Assembly (NCBI GenBank): GCA_018673255.1
Contig: JABHDC010000074.1
Coordinates: 1 to 64,000, forward strand
Direction: 5' to 3'
Length of the DNA stretch: 64,000 nucleotides
Source: Gemmatimonadota bacterium
GTDB taxonomy: Bacteria > Latescibacterota > UBA2968 > UBA8231
The notes under the pieces: generated by a model
Databases searched by the model: none
Told to the model about the DNA's origin: nothing
What the model saw: the letters and a program-made list of their open reading frames with translations, nothing else
Translations under genes and position numbers: made by a program
In this document: piece by piece, positions 52,138 through 64,000 of the stretch
How positions within the stretch are numbered: the first letter of the stretch is position 1
How the letters are laid out: every line of letters starts with the position of its first letter

Positions 52138-54081
52138 TCAGCGCAGGGTGCCCGTATCGAAGGGCAGATCCTCGAGATCCTCTTCGGCCTCTTCGAAGGT
52201 GGGTAGTTCCTCTTCCTCGACTTCATCTTCGACGACGGCGTTGATCTTCCAGTCGGCTGAGAGCCCTTCCAAGTCGGCATTGCTCAGTTTCTCACTGACC
52301 TCGTAGGGGCGAAAGACCAACTCTTCGTTGACTCGATAGATCTTGCTCTTCCAGTGGAAGAGGGTGCCGTCGAGGACGAAGACGACCTTCGATTGCTCCT
52401 TGTCCTTGTTCAGCACGGCATTGTTGATGATCGCCAGCAGATCACCAATCGGTTCGCCCGAGGCACCGATGTCGCCCTGGTGCGGTTTGTCCTGTGGTCC
52501 GATGATGATGGAAATCTTCGGTTCACGCCCTTTGAATCGCACACTCTCGGGAATGAATTCTTCCATGTAGGGGCGTGTGAAGGTCTCGTACGGGTAGAAG
52601 AGGTTTGTGACGACGGCGTAGAGCCAATCTCCCATCCTTTCATCCCGAATGCGCAACTGCGTGCCGATCTTGATCAGCATCCGGCCTTCAGGCAGCAGGT
52701 GCTCTCGCACGGCCCGTAGGTCGACATCCGTGATCTCCACGTCCTTGCCGCCCAGTTCAATGCTAAAAGTGCCTTTGCTCGCACTGTTGAGCTGATGGAC
52801 CTTGGTGCCCAGTAGGTGGCGGAACTTCCCGGTCTGCGCGTAGGGCAGGTCGACCATGAACTTGTAGAGGACACTGCGATCCAGCAGCAGGCCCTCCTTC
52901 TGCAGGTTCGTCGTTCCCGCTTGCCGGAACACATCGCGCATGTAGTTGAGTTCTTCCTGCGTGACCACGACCCCCGGGCCACCGATCCGATTGGCCACGG
53001 TCTTGGATACTTCGAGCAGGCCCTGATGCGAGATCGTGGGGTATTTCGACCACTGGGTCAGAGTCGCTTCATCAAATTCGAGCCCCTCTTTCCAGACGAA
53101 ATACACCTTACCGGCGGAAGAAAAGATGAATGTGCCTCGATTCACCGGGATCGGTCTGCCGCCCTCCTTGGCGGACCGTTGGATCAGCGTCTCAAGAGGG
53201 AAGCGTTCGAAATGGGTCCGCAACTGGAAGAGGGCTTCCAGATCTGTGAGAGGGCCCTTGTGCGGCAACTGATAGTCTTCGAGCATCAGGCCGACCAGCG
53301 CACCGCTACGGCTGATGACGAGTGCGCCCTTCTCTACCATCCGCTGATTCTCGGCTGATGCGTCAAAGAGGACGTCCTCCTTGACCAGCTCGAAACTGGC
53401 AGGGATGTCGATGAGATTCTGCAGGTATTTCTGAGCTGTCGTTTCCGTGACCGGCAATACCTGAGGGTTGCCAGTCAATTCCCGGCGCAGGGGGAGCGAG
53501 AGCGTGTCGAGCAGGTAAGCGTTCGGGTGTCCACCGACGCTGGTGAACAGGCTGCCCTTGCGCAGCTTTACGGCAAAGCCGCGCCCCTGGTGCAGGATTT
53601 CATCCTTGTAGATCTGGGTTCCCATGGGTAGATAGATCGCCTGCGTTGCGCGCAGCTTGCGGGCGCAGATCTCTTTCAGTGTCCGTCGACCGACTTCCGT
53701 CAACTGGTCGATGAGCAGACACTTCACGCCCAGTAGTTGGCTGACCAGGAGTGTACCGTTGGGTAGTTCGTCAGGGATCGGACGAGGTCGGCCCGTGGGT
53801 GGATTGATCAGGGGATCCATATCCACGGCGGGGACGATAAAGTCGTTGAGGATGTCTTTCTGCTGCTGCCGTAGTTGCTTACGGCTTACGGCTGTCGAGC
53901 TGCGACGGCGCCCGGAAGGGCGGCGTTTTCCTCGCAGGATCTTGACGAGAAAGAGCGCGGCAATCATCGCGACGAAGATGCCGAGGAACGTGAGAGCGCC
54001 TGTCGGTAACCCCGAGGAGCCCTCCTGATTAAAGCCGAGGTAGGTACCGCCAGCGGTCTGCGCGAGAATCGTCAGCATCAA
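52138..54081 (-). CDS. Unrecognised 647-aa membrane-anchored protein
   Basis: One membrane segment near the N-terminus (about 28-47, FLGIFVAMIAALFLVKIL) is followed by a basic stretch (RGKRRPSGRRRSS) that predicts the large C-terminal part is cytoplasmic. The rest is mixed alpha/beta with no catalytic motif I recognise; the C-terminus is strongly acidic (DEVEEEELPTFEEAEEDLEDL). It is the first gene of a pair with the beta-barrel gene and divergent from ssb. No homologue can be named by eye. Confidence 0.65.
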   Translation of the reverse strand: MMLTILAQTAGGTYLGFNQEGSSGLPTGALTFLGIFVAMIAALFLVKILRGKRRPSGRRRSSTAVSRKQLRQQQKDILNDFIVPAVDMDPLINPPTGRPRPIPDELPNGTLLVSQLLGVKCLLIDQLTEVGRRTLKEICARKLRATQAIYLPMGTQIYKDEILHQGRGFAVKLRKGSLFTSVGGHPNAYLLDTLSLPLRRELTGNPQVLPVTETTAQKYLQNLIDIPASFELVKEDVLFDASAENQRMVEKGALVISRSGALVGLMLEDYQLPHKGPLTDLEALFQLRTHFERFPLETLIQRSAKEGGRPIPVNRGTFIFSSAGKVYFVWKEGLEFDEATLTQWSKYPTISHQGLLEVSKTVANRIGGPGVVVTQEELNYMRDVFRQAGTTNLQKEGLLLDRSVLYKFMVDLPYAQTGKFRHLLGTKVHQLNSASKGTFSIELGGKDVEITDVDLRAVREHLLPEGRMLIKIGTQLRIRDERMGDWLYAVVTNLFYPYETFTRPYMEEFIPESVRFKGREPKISIIIGPQDKPHQGDIGASGEPIGDLLAIINNAVLNKDKEQSKVVFVLDGTLFHWKSKIYRVNEELVFRPYEVSEKLSNADLEGLSADWKINAVVEDEVEEEELPTFEEAEEDLEDLPFDTGTLR

Positions 54082-54164
54082 TCGACTCTTGTGAGGGCAC
54101 GGTCTGGGGTGGGGTTCTCTCGGTCATGGAGCTCTAAGCATGTGGCTTAAGATCCACTGCGAGA

Positions 54165-54177
54165 GGCGTATAACGCC
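54165..54177. promoter_or_regulatory. Palindrome upstream of ssb
   Basis: GGCGT-ATA-ACGCC overlaps a TATAAC hexamer that could be a -10 box. It lies in the 291-bp gap between the divergent 647-aa gene and ssb, about 195 bp before the ssb ATG. Confidence 0.35.
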
Positions 54178-54372
54178 GAACTTATGAAAGGTAACGACGC
54201 TCCCATACAAGTCAAACGCGGTGATGCGGGCACTCATTGCGCATATGCGTTCGTCATCGATTGGTGTCAGGGTTGCGTCGGTAGCCTGCCCGGTCCAGAT
54301 TTCCACCCCATTGAAGCGGACGATCCCATCACCGGGCGGTCCGGCACACGCATAACTGGGAGACTAAGCCGC

Positions 54373-54930
54373 ATGGCCCGCGGTGTGAACAAGGTAATCC
54401 TGATTGGTAACCTCGGGGGTGACCCTGAAGTGAAATACACCCCTGGCGGCGCGGCGGTAGCCAACGTGAACCTGGCGACCTCCGACAGTTGGACTGACAA
54501 AGGCTCCGGTGAACGCCAGGAGCGGACCGAGTGGCATCGGCTCGTCTTCTGGAACAAGCTTGCCGAGATCGTCGGCCAATATCTTCGCAAAGGCAGCAAG
54601 ATCTACGTCGAAGGAAGACTGCAGACGCGTTCCTGGGATGATCCGCAGAGCGGGCAGAAGCGATTCATGACCGAGGTTGTTGCCTCGGATATGCAGATGC
54701 TCGATGGACGCGGCGAAGGAGGCGGACAACAGTCTGGTGGCGGTGGCGGTGGCGGTGGCGGCGGTTACGGCGACCCGGGCCCTGGCGGCCCCCCTCAGGA
54801 CGGTGGTATGGGTGGCGGTGGTGGTGCTCCTCAGGGTGGTGGCAATCCTCAGGGTGGCGGCGGTGCTCCCATGGGAGGTGGCGGCGCGCCGATGGGCCCC
54901 GGCCCGGAAGACGACGACCTGCCATTCTGA
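54373..54930 (+). CDS. ssb: Single-stranded DNA-binding protein
   Basis: A 185-aa SSB. The OB-fold (about 1-110) starts [25 protein letters not shown] and includes [28 protein letters not shown]. It is followed by a long glycine-rich linker and the canonical acidic tip DDDLPF that recruits repair and replication partners. ATG 54373 is selected because the SSB domain begins there; the frame upstream to 54184 is not SSB-like. Confidence 0.96.
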   Translation: MARGVNKVILIGNLGGDPEVKYTPGGAAVANVNLATSDSWTDKGSGERQERTEWHRLVFWNKLAEIVGQYLRKGSKIYVEGRLQTRSWDDPQSGQKRFMTEVVASDMQMLDGRGEGGGQQSGGGGGGGGGGYGDPGPGGPPQDGGMGGGGGAPQGGGNPQGGGGAPMGGGGAPMGPGPEDDDLPF

Positions 54931-54972
54931 TCGGATCCGTCCAGGACTGACAAGGTAGATCCCACTCCTCCT

Positions 54973-55836
54973 GTGGCCGGCACCTATCTGCATTTGCTTC
55001 TGGCCCAGCAGGCTCTTGAGGGGCTCGCTGAGCGCACCGATCTGTCAGAAGAGCAGGCCAGCTTCTACGCCGGTGTTGTGGGACCCGATATCGGTTTCTT
55101 TCCTGGTGGCCCGCGTCAGTTGTCTGATGCCATTCATCGACAGCATTCGGCGGATCTGATCCGAGCGCTGGTCGCGCAGGCGCAGAATCCGGCCGAACGG
55201 GCCTTTGCGGCCGGATGGGCCCTCCATGTATACACGGACCTGGCAGTGCATCCGGTGATCGATGAATTGTCCTTTCGACTTCAGGCCGATCACCCTCTGG
55301 CGGCTGGAGCAGATGTCTGGCACCGGCGGATCGAGTGGGGGCTCGACTGTCAGGTGCTGGAATCGACCGCTCTGCGTCTGTGGCAGTTCCCATTGTCATT
55401 CCCATTCGAACCATCTGCGGCAAGTGTGCTCGAGAGGGCGGCCAAACCGCTGTACGGATCCCTCGTCGACACACAGGCCATCCATGCAGGTGGGCAGGCA
55501 GCCGCACTCTGGATACGTCGCCTGGTGCCGGCTCTGCTATGGACCGGTGGCTGTCGTCGATCTGATTGCAGCCTGATCTGTCGCCTGGCGGGGGCGGTTG
55601 CCAATCCATTTGCTCGCGCATTGAGCTCGTTCTGGGAGCAAAGTGAAGGGCGCGATGACGAGGTGGCGATCCTTGGCCCCCGTCGAAATGAGGATGAGCT
55701 CACACACCGTCTCCGCACGCTGGCCAGTGAGTCGATCGATGCGTTCAGAGATGGCTTGCGGCAAGAGTACCGCCAGCTGGCCAATCGGAATCTGTCCACA
55801 GGTGAACTGACCCATCCCAACGAGGATGAATCATGA
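54973..55836 (+). CDS. Zinc-dependent phospholipase C family protein
   Basis: A 287-aa helical protein. GVVGPDIGFFPGG, HRQHSADLIRALVAQ and AGWALHVYTDLAVHPVID give the histidine/aspartate pattern of the zinc-dependent phospholipase C / S1-P1-like group common in environmental bacteria. No signal peptide is visible, so location is unclear; many annotated members are cytoplasmic and uncharacterised. It starts at GTG 54973 shortly after ssb, and its end overlaps the next gene as ATGA. Confidence 0.75.
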   Translation: MAGTYLHLLLAQQALEGLAERTDLSEEQASFYAGVVGPDIGFFPGGPRQLSDAIHRQHSADLIRALVAQAQNPAERAFAAGWALHVYTDLAVHPVIDELSFRLQADHPLAAGADVWHRRIEWGLDCQVLESTALRLWQFPLSFPFEPSAASVLERAAKPLYGSLVDTQAIHAGGQAAALWIRRLVPALLWTGGCRRSDCSLICRLAGAVANPFARALSSFWEQSEGRDDEVAILGPRRNEDELTHRLRTLASESIDAFRDGLRQEYRQLANRNLSTGELTHPNEDES

Positions 55837-57086
55837 CGAGCCTGGAAGGCGTGCGTCTCGTTGTCGCCTGTGTCGTGCCGGTAATGGTGATTCCAGTGAG
55901 GCACTGGATGTCTGGTGGCGACGCAGGCCGGCACCGATGGCTTGAGGTGATGCTGGCGCCCTCGAAGCTGGCCGCCATTGCGGGCGTCGCCGTGGGGTGG
56001 GGGGCACCCGACTGGATCCGTGAGGGCCTGACACCGGTGGCGATGTCGGGCTTCGTCTTCCTCAGTGGCTGGGTCGGTCTGGCCTGTGGAAGTTCACTGG
56101 ATCTGCGTGTCAGTCGCCGGCTGAATCGGACCACCGCGACAAGTGATCTCGGACAAGCTCTATTGGCTGTAGGTGTCGTGTCGTTGCTCGTCTGGGCGAC
56201 GCGGTTCATGCCGCCCGAATGGGTCAGCTTCGGCCCCCTCCATGTCCTGACGCTGGCCGCCGTGTGTCTGCTGGGCCCCGTTCTACCGGCTCGTCAACGT
56301 CAGCGGGGCGCTGCCGGCGGGGGCTCGGGATTCTGGGAGCCGACGCTGAAATCTCCTCTGGCGCTGCTCCTGGCCGCAGGGGCTGTGACGATAGGTTCAA
56401 TGCCGACGATCCAGCTGCAATTGCCGCCGCCCCTGTCGCACGCTCTGACGATGGAGATGGGCGGGCCGGTTTCGCAACTGCTCTGGGCGACGGTGGGTGG
56501 CGCCATTGCAGGGCTGCTGATGGATCTTGTGAGTCGAGAGGATTTCGCCCCGGGTGGGCTCTACGTACAGATGGCGGCTGTCACACTGGTCTGTTCTGGT
56601 CTTTCGGCAATGATGGGGTTGTCACCTCTGTGGATCGGGACGGTCGCTGGATTCTGGTGCGTGAGTGCCACGTTGAGGCGGATTGACCTGTTACTGGTCC
56701 TCGACCGCGGCATGGCACTGCCGCGTGCCGCGGCGCCGGCCCTGGCCGGGTGGTTTGTGGGGGCCGGCTGCATTACGACAGGGGTCAGCCTGCGCTCGGC
56801 CGTGGTGGTAGCGGCGCTGATTCTGATGGCGCGGCCACTGGTTCATATCGTGGCCGCCGTATTGGAACGACGTCACCTCTCCCGTCGCGGAGGGCGTCGG
56901 CCTCCGCCGATCGATCCGGAGATCATCGAGGTCGATGAAGCGGCTCTGGTTCTGGTCGGCGTGGCAGGGCTGTTCCTGCTGCCCGAGGCGCTTGCCAGCC
57001 TGTTATTCGGGGCGCTGGCCGCGCAATGGATCCTCAGTGTCGGGGCCCAATTCTGGCGAGGCCAGATCGACAACCCGGCACCCTGA
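55833..57086 (+). CDS. Polytopic membrane protein, antiporter-like
   Basis: A 417-aa protein with about ten hydrophobic segments and a C-terminal cytoplasmic linker (RRGGRRPPPIDPEI) before two more. The layout resembles cation/proton antiporter membrane domains, but no ion-binding DD or similar motif is clear, and the assignment is weak. It overlaps the phospholipase-like gene by ATGA, implying coupled expression. It converges on enolase with a hairpin between them. Confidence 0.6.
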   Translation: MTSLEGVRLVVACVVPVMVIPVRHWMSGGDAGRHRWLEVMLAPSKLAAIAGVAVGWGAPDWIREGLTPVAMSGFVFLSGWVGLACGSSLDLRVSRRLNRTTATSDLGQALLAVGVVSLLVWATRFMPPEWVSFGPLHVLTLAAVCLLGPVLPARQRQRGAAGGGSGFWEPTLKSPLALLLAAGAVTIGSMPTIQLQLPPPLSHALTMEMGGPVSQLLWATVGGAIAGLLMDLVSREDFAPGGLYVQMAAVTLVCSGLSAMMGLSPLWIGTVAGFWCVSATLRRIDLLLVLDRGMALPRAAAPALAGWFVGAGCITTGVSLRSAVVVAALILMARPLVHIVAAVLERRHLSRRGGRRPPPIDPEIIEVDEAALVLVGVAGLFLLPEALASLLFGALAAQWILSVGAQFWRGQIDNPAP

Positions 57087-57112
57087 AACTGTCAGCAATG
57101 CTTCCGGCTCGC

Positions 57113-57147
57113 ACTCGGCACGATGCCTTGGAGACACCGTGCCGAGT
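57113..57147. terminator. Hairpin between the convergent membrane-protein gene and enolase
   Basis: Ten-bp perfect arms ACTCGGCACG / CGTGCCGAGT with a 15-nt loop, next to a smaller GTTGAA/TTCAAC hairpin. No U-tract follows in either direction, so termination would not be classic rho-independent. Confidence 0.4.
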
Positions 57148-57179
57148 TGAACCCAGTCTTCAACTGCCGAACCCGCTCA

Positions 57180-60483
<3,304 letters not shown>

Positions 60484-60495
60484 GCGTTCAGAGCC

Positions 60496-61641
60496 GTGAC
60501 CATCGACGTCCTGGATCTGGCGCTGATGGCCGGGGGTGTCTTCTACGGCGTCTTTGCCCTGTGGCTGTTGGTTGGCGTCGAAAAGAGCCGTCGCCGGCAT
60601 CGGGAGGCACCGGCAGCTGTGAACGAATCCCTGCCCTCGGTGAGCATCATTGTGTCGGCCCGCAACGAGGCCCCTGACATCGATGCCTGTCTCGAGGCGC
60701 TGGCTGCCCAACAGTATTGTGCTGCGTTCCAGGTCATCGTCGTCAATGACCATTCAACCGATGACACGGCGGCGCGGGTTCGGCAGCACGCTGAGCAGTG
60801 GCCAGGTACCGGCGAACTGGTGCTGATTGAGGCGCCGGATCCGCCCCTGCACGCGGGGCCGAAGAAGAATGCCCTGGCCGGCGGCATCGCGGCCAGTGAT
60901 GGCGAGCTGCTCCTGTTCACTGACGCCGATTGTCAGCCACCACCCGGATGGGTCGCGTCGATGGTTGACTGCTTTGTCGAGGAGCAGGTCGGGCTCGTAG
61001 CCGGCTATGCTGATCGGACCGCCGACGGATTCCTGGCGCGGATTCTAGCGGTGGATGATCTGGGCATCGGCGCTCTCGGTGAAGGGGGGATCGGCCACGG
61101 CGCCGGTCTGTCCTGTACGGGGCGCAGTCTGGCCTACCGTCGCAGGCTCTATGACGAGGTCGGGGGATTTGCTTCGATCGGTCACCTGATCAGCGGTGAT
61201 GACGTCTACTTCCTGCGCCATGTTGCAGCGTCTGGTGTATGGCAGATGCGCTACAATGCGGCGGCCGAAGCGGTTGTTCGCGAAACTCGTGAGCGGCAGG
61301 CCCTGGGCACGGTGTTCAGGCAGAAACTCCGGCACGCTTCCAAGGCCTCCAGATACGAAGGGGCGGCGCGCCTGCTCGGTCTGGGTGTGTACGCATATCA
61401 CCTGGCACTGGCGGCCGGCGTGGTTCGAGCGGTATTGGGAGGAGAAGGGCAGATCTTCTTCTGCCTGGTCTGGGGCTCACGATGGGTACTGGATCTGGCG
61501 TTGCTCTGGCGCTTTGCGCCGCGTCCTGAAGATCGCCGACGGCTGCTGCACTTGCCCTTCCTCGAGTTCCTCTATATTCCCTACGTCCTCCTCTTCGTGC
61601 CGCTGGCACGCATCGTCGGATTCCGCTGGCGGGACGCCTGA
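60496..61641 (+). CDS. Family 2 glycosyltransferase, membrane-associated
   Basis: A 381-aa GT-A fold enzyme. One N-terminal membrane helix (LALMAGGVFYGVFALWLL), then SVSIIVSARNEA, VIVVNDHSTDDT, FTDADCQPPPGW (the DxD metal motif), and SGDDVYFLRHV (catalytic acidic motif). Two or three C-terminal hydrophobic segments follow. A GT2 polymerase QxxRW motif is not evident (FRQKLRHASK is the equivalent). GTG 60496 starts 12 bp after the Wzi gene. It probably transfers a sugar to a lipid carrier or nascent polysaccharide. Confidence 0.88.
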   Translation: MTIDVLDLALMAGGVFYGVFALWLLVGVEKSRRRHREAPAAVNESLPSVSIIVSARNEAPDIDACLEALAAQQYCAAFQVIVVNDHSTDDTAARVRQHAEQWPGTGELVLIEAPDPPLHAGPKKNALAGGIAASDGELLLFTDADCQPPPGWVASMVDCFVEEQVGLVAGYADRTADGFLARILAVDDLGIGALGEGGIGHGAGLSCTGRSLAYRRRLYDEVGGFASIGHLISGDDVYFLRHVAASGVWQMRYNAAAEAVVRETRERQALGTVFRQKLRHASKASRYEGAARLLGLGVYAYHLALAAGVVRAVLGGEGQIFFCLVWGSRWVLDLALLWRFAPRPEDRRRLLHLPFLEFLYIPYVLLFVPLARIVGFRWRDA

Positions 61642-61696
61642 GCGTCACCGGCCTTCAACGACGCCCGCCCTCTCACCGAAGCGATCCGACCGGCCT

Positions 61697-62785
61697 ATGG
61701 CCTACCTGGTTTCCGTCCGAGCCCTGCCACGACTCATCGAGCGCTACGGGTATGCTTTCTCGTGGCGCCGGGCCTGGAATGTGCTGAAAGTGCTCGCGTC
61801 GATGGGCGTGTCATGGGTGGTGGGACGGCCGGTGGTCTGGGGGCGTCCCTTCATGATGATGGTCGAGCCCACCAACTTCTGTAATCTCAAATGCCCCCTG
61901 TGTCCCAGTGGCAACGGGCAGATGGAGCGGGATCGCGGCAACATGGATCTCGACAGCTACCGCCGTCTCATCGACGAGGTCCGCGACCATGTGCTGCTGC
62001 TGATGCTGTGGAATCAGGGCGAGCCCTTCATCAACAAGGGATTTCTCGAGATGGTGCGTTATGCGCGCGATCAGTCGATCCCGGTCATGACCAGTACGAA
62101 TGGGCACTTCGTGCGCACAATCGAGCAGGCGTTGGAGGTCGTCGACAGTGGCCTGTCGGAGATCATTATCTCACTCGACGGGGTCGACCAGGAGACCTAC
62201 GAGCGGTATCGCGTGGGAGGAAGCCTGGAGAAAGTTCTGGATGGCGCTCGCCTTCTGGCGCAGGCCAAGGTGATGAGAGCATCCTCGACACCTCTCGTCA
62301 ACATGCAGTTCATCGTCTTTCGTCACAATGAGGGTGATCTGGCTCGCGCCGAGGAACTGGCCCACGAGTTGTCGGCGGACAAGTTTCTCATCAAGACGGC
62401 GCAGGTCTACGACACCTCCGAGGCTTCGACCTTCCTACCTGAGGAAGAACTCTTCCGTCGTTACGAGGCAGATCCCGACGAGGCGAAGGGCGATGACGAA
62501 TTGCGCGTCAAGGGGCAACCGAGCAAAGGCTGCAAAGTTCTCTGGTACAGCTCCATGGTGAACTGGAATGGTGATGTCGCGCCCTGTTGTTTCGACAAAG
62601 ATGTCGACTACGGCATGGGGGACGCATTCAACGGGCAATCCTTCGCCCAGATCTGGCAGGATGCACCCTACAAGGCATTTCGCCAGCGGATTCTCGATGA
62701 TCGAATGAGTGTCGACATGTGCCGCAACTGCTCAGAGGGATATCGTGGCATGTTCTCCCTCGTCAAAGAGCTCACTGGGTCCTGA
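61697..62785 (+). CDS. Radical SAM/SPASM protein
   Basis: A 362-aa radical SAM enzyme. The cluster motif is C62, C66, C69 (CNLKCPLC), with the GEP-type loop NQGEPFINKGF. The C-terminal SPASM-like cysteines occur in VAPCCFDKD and MCRNCSEG. The N-terminal 50 residues include a weak hydrophobic segment, so it may sit at the membrane. The long frame from 61196 is glycosyltransferase shadow; ATG 61697 starts the real protein. Sandwiched between two GT2 genes, it could modify a sugar, lipid or peptide moiety of the glycan; the substrate is unknown. Confidence 0.87.
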   Translation: MAYLVSVRALPRLIERYGYAFSWRRAWNVLKVLASMGVSWVVGRPVVWGRPFMMMVEPTNFCNLKCPLCPSGNGQMERDRGNMDLDSYRRLIDEVRDHVLLLMLWNQGEPFINKGFLEMVRYARDQSIPVMTSTNGHFVRTIEQALEVVDSGLSEIIISLDGVDQETYERYRVGGSLEKVLDGARLLAQAKVMRASSTPLVNMQFIVFRHNEGDLARAEELAHELSADKFLIKTAQVYDTSEASTFLPEEELFRRYEADPDEAKGDDELRVKGQPSKGCKVLWYSSMVNWNGDVAPCCFDKDVDYGMGDAFNGQSFAQIWQDAPYKAFRQRILDDRMSVDMCRNCSEGYRGMFSLVKELTGS

Positions 62786-62795
62786 GTCGGCAGCC

Positions 62796-64000
62796 GTGTT
62801 CGTTGTGGATGGCATTCATCCTGCGCTGGTGGGCGTGGTTGCTGGCTCTCTCGCCATTTACCTGTTGGCGATCCTCTGGTTTCTCACTGGTTCCCTTCGT
62901 CCCATCCAATCCGGTCGCCTGAGCAAGAGGGCGGCACGGTCCCCAGGTGTCAGTGTCATCGTCGCCGCTCGCGACGAAGCCCACACGATCCGTGCAACAA
63001 TTCAGCAACTGCTGACTCAAACCTGGGATGCATCTGGATACGAGGTGATTCTCGTCGATGACGGATCGACAGATGGCACGCTTGAACAGATGCAGCAACT
63101 GGCCGCCGAACGCGCCGATCAAGAACCGATTCTTCGCGTATTCAGCACCCAGCAGGTGCTCGGCTCCAGCGGTCACAAGAAGGCGGCGCTCACGCTGGCG
63201 ATCGGGGAAGCCTCGGGAGAGGTCATTCTGTGCACGGACGCCGACTGCCGCATTCCTCCCGGCTGGGTGGAGATGATGGCGGGGCACTTTGACGACGGCG
63301 TGGATGCCGTTGTCGGGTTCTCCCATATTGTCGATCCAGGCATGCTGGCAGGATTCGAGACGCTCGATTTTCTCCTTCTCATGACTGCCGCCCGGGCCGC
63401 CTGTGGTCACGCGCACCCGGTGGCTGCCTCCGGTCAGAGTTTCGGCTTTCGACGACAGGCCTTCGATGAGGTGGGCGGCTATCGCTCCGTCTGGCATCGG
63501 CTCTCAGGCGACGATGTTCTGCTGCTGCAACTTCTGCGGCGGGCGGGGAAGCGGATCGTCTTTGCCGATGACCCGCAGGGAGCCATCCAGCATCCGGCGG
63601 CAAACTCCGTGAGTGCCCTGTTGCGCCAGAGAATTCGCTGGGCGTCCAATGGACCGATTCAGCTGCAACTCGACCCACGACTCTTCATTCATCTCTCCGC
63701 GACACTGATCTGTTCGGTGAGTATCCTGATCTGCCTCGCGCTGGTTCTGATGGGCGTGATCGAACCGATGGCTCTGCTGATCATCTGGGGAGGCAAGGCG
63801 GCTGGCGACCTGTTGCTCTCGCTGCGTGGCATGCAGCGATTCGGTCGCTGGGACCTGTTGGTGCACTGGCCCTTGTGGGCCATCATCCACCCCTTCTACC
63901 TGGCGGTAGCGGGAGGACTGGGTTGCCTGGGTATGTTTCAGTGGAAGGGTACGAAGGTTCGCCTTGGGCGCGCAGAACCGAGGCCACCCTCACCACCCAC
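62796..64000 (+). CDS. Family 2 glycosyltransferase, membrane-associated, 3' partial
   Basis: Open from GTG 62796, 10 bp after the radical SAM gene, to the end of the window (at least 401 codons). One N-terminal membrane helix is followed by VSVIVAARDEAHT, LVDDGSTDGT, CTDADCRIPPGW (DxD), SGDDVLLLQLL, and the QxxRW motif in RQRIRWASNG. Two C-terminal membrane segments follow (about 305-350). QxxRW is typical of processive or polymerising GT2 enzymes, unlike the first GT2 in this operon. An in-frame GTG at 62805 is an alternative start. Confidence 0.88.
   Translation, partial: MFVVDGIHPALVGVVAGSLAIYLLAILWFLTGSLRPIQSGRLSKRAARSPGVSVIVAARDEAHTIRATIQQLLTQTWDASGYEVILVDDGSTDGTLEQMQQLAAERADQEPILRVFSTQQVLGSSGHKKAALTLAIGEASGEVILCTDADCRIPPGWVEMMAGHFDDGVDAVVGFSHIVDPGMLAGFETLDFLLLMTAARAACGHAHPVAASGQSFGFRRQAFDEVGGYRSVWHRLSGDDVLLLQLLRRAGKRIVFADDPQGAIQHPAANSVSALLRQRIRWASNGPIQLQLDPRLFIHLSATLICSVSILICLALVLMGVIEPMALLIIWGGKAAGDLLLSLRGMQRFGRWDLLVHWPLWAIIHPFYLAVAGGLGCLGMFQWKGTKVRLGRAEPRPPSPP

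Noticed and set aside
54665..55621. 318-aa minus-strand frame
   Set aside because: Antisense to the glycine-rich part of ssb and the phospholipase-like gene; repetitive arginine/proline/histidine composition.
61196..61696. N-terminal extension of the radical SAM protein
   Set aside because: It lies in another frame inside the glycosyltransferase gene and has shadow-like composition.

Overview
This 64 kb window is GC-rich, densely coding chromosomal DNA from a Gram-negative-type bacterium. Outer-membrane proteins (a Wzi-like capsule assembly protein and another predicted beta-barrel) indicate a diderm envelope, and FliM, a FliN-like protein and FliS indicate flagella. IspG shows the MEP isoprenoid route. 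A fused indolepyruvate:ferredoxin oxidoreductase suggests anaerobic or micro-oxic amino-acid catabolism. Related genes lie in short operons and many start codons overlap the preceding stop (ATGA, GTGA, TTGA). I see no insertion sequence, prophage, CRISPR array or rRNA. The mix of a dihydrodipicolinate-synthase-like protein, Gfo/Idh/MocA proteins, a CRTAC1 protein and a MamK-like actin would fit an uncultivated lineage of the FCB group such as Latescibacterota. That placement is inference.

Layout. 1-7.8 kb: partial DHDPS-family gene, ispG, a frameshifted ABC ATPase remnant, the indolepyruvate oxidoreductase and two coupled Gfo/Idh/MocA-type genes. 7.8-9.8 kb: a MamK-like actin plus a coiled-coil protein, bounded by a clear promoter and an intrinsic terminator. 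9.8-14.9 kb: an NMT1/ThiY-type ABC transporter overlapping queE, facing folE, then another oxidoreductase. 15-21.8 kb: a SelA-fold enzyme and a FliN-like gene separated by an array of short palindromes, groESL with a histidine-rich GroEL tail, and an unrecognised 609-aa protein with an SDR. 21.8-28.6 kb: a beta-propeller gene and an eight-gene operon with GDP-heptose-type enzymes. 28.6-36.4 kb: a PtsN-like protein translationally coupled to a three-polypeptide AddAB-like helicase-nuclease, then a CRTAC1 lipoprotein. 36.4-43 kb: miaB, mtaB, a UvrD/PcrA helicase and mltG. 43-49.5 kb: an ARPP-1 protein, fliM, fliS, a DUF420 protein, tRNA-Thr(CGU) and an ftsA without division-gene neighbours. 49.8-57 kb: a response regulator, a cNMP-binding protein, an unknown membrane protein with a beta-barrel partner, ssb, a zinc phospholipase C-like protein and a transporter-like protein. 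57-64 kb: enolase and an exopolysaccharide-type operon (Wzi, GT2, radical SAM, GT2) running off the end.

How the genes may work together. The heptose operon and the Wzi/GT2/radical SAM operon point to elaborate surface glycans. folE and queE supply early queuosine or pterin steps beside an ABC importer. The helicase-nuclease genes probably form an AddAB-type end-resection machine. The least explained units are the MamK-like/coiled-coil pair, the 609-aa protein, and the 647-aa membrane protein with its barrel partner.
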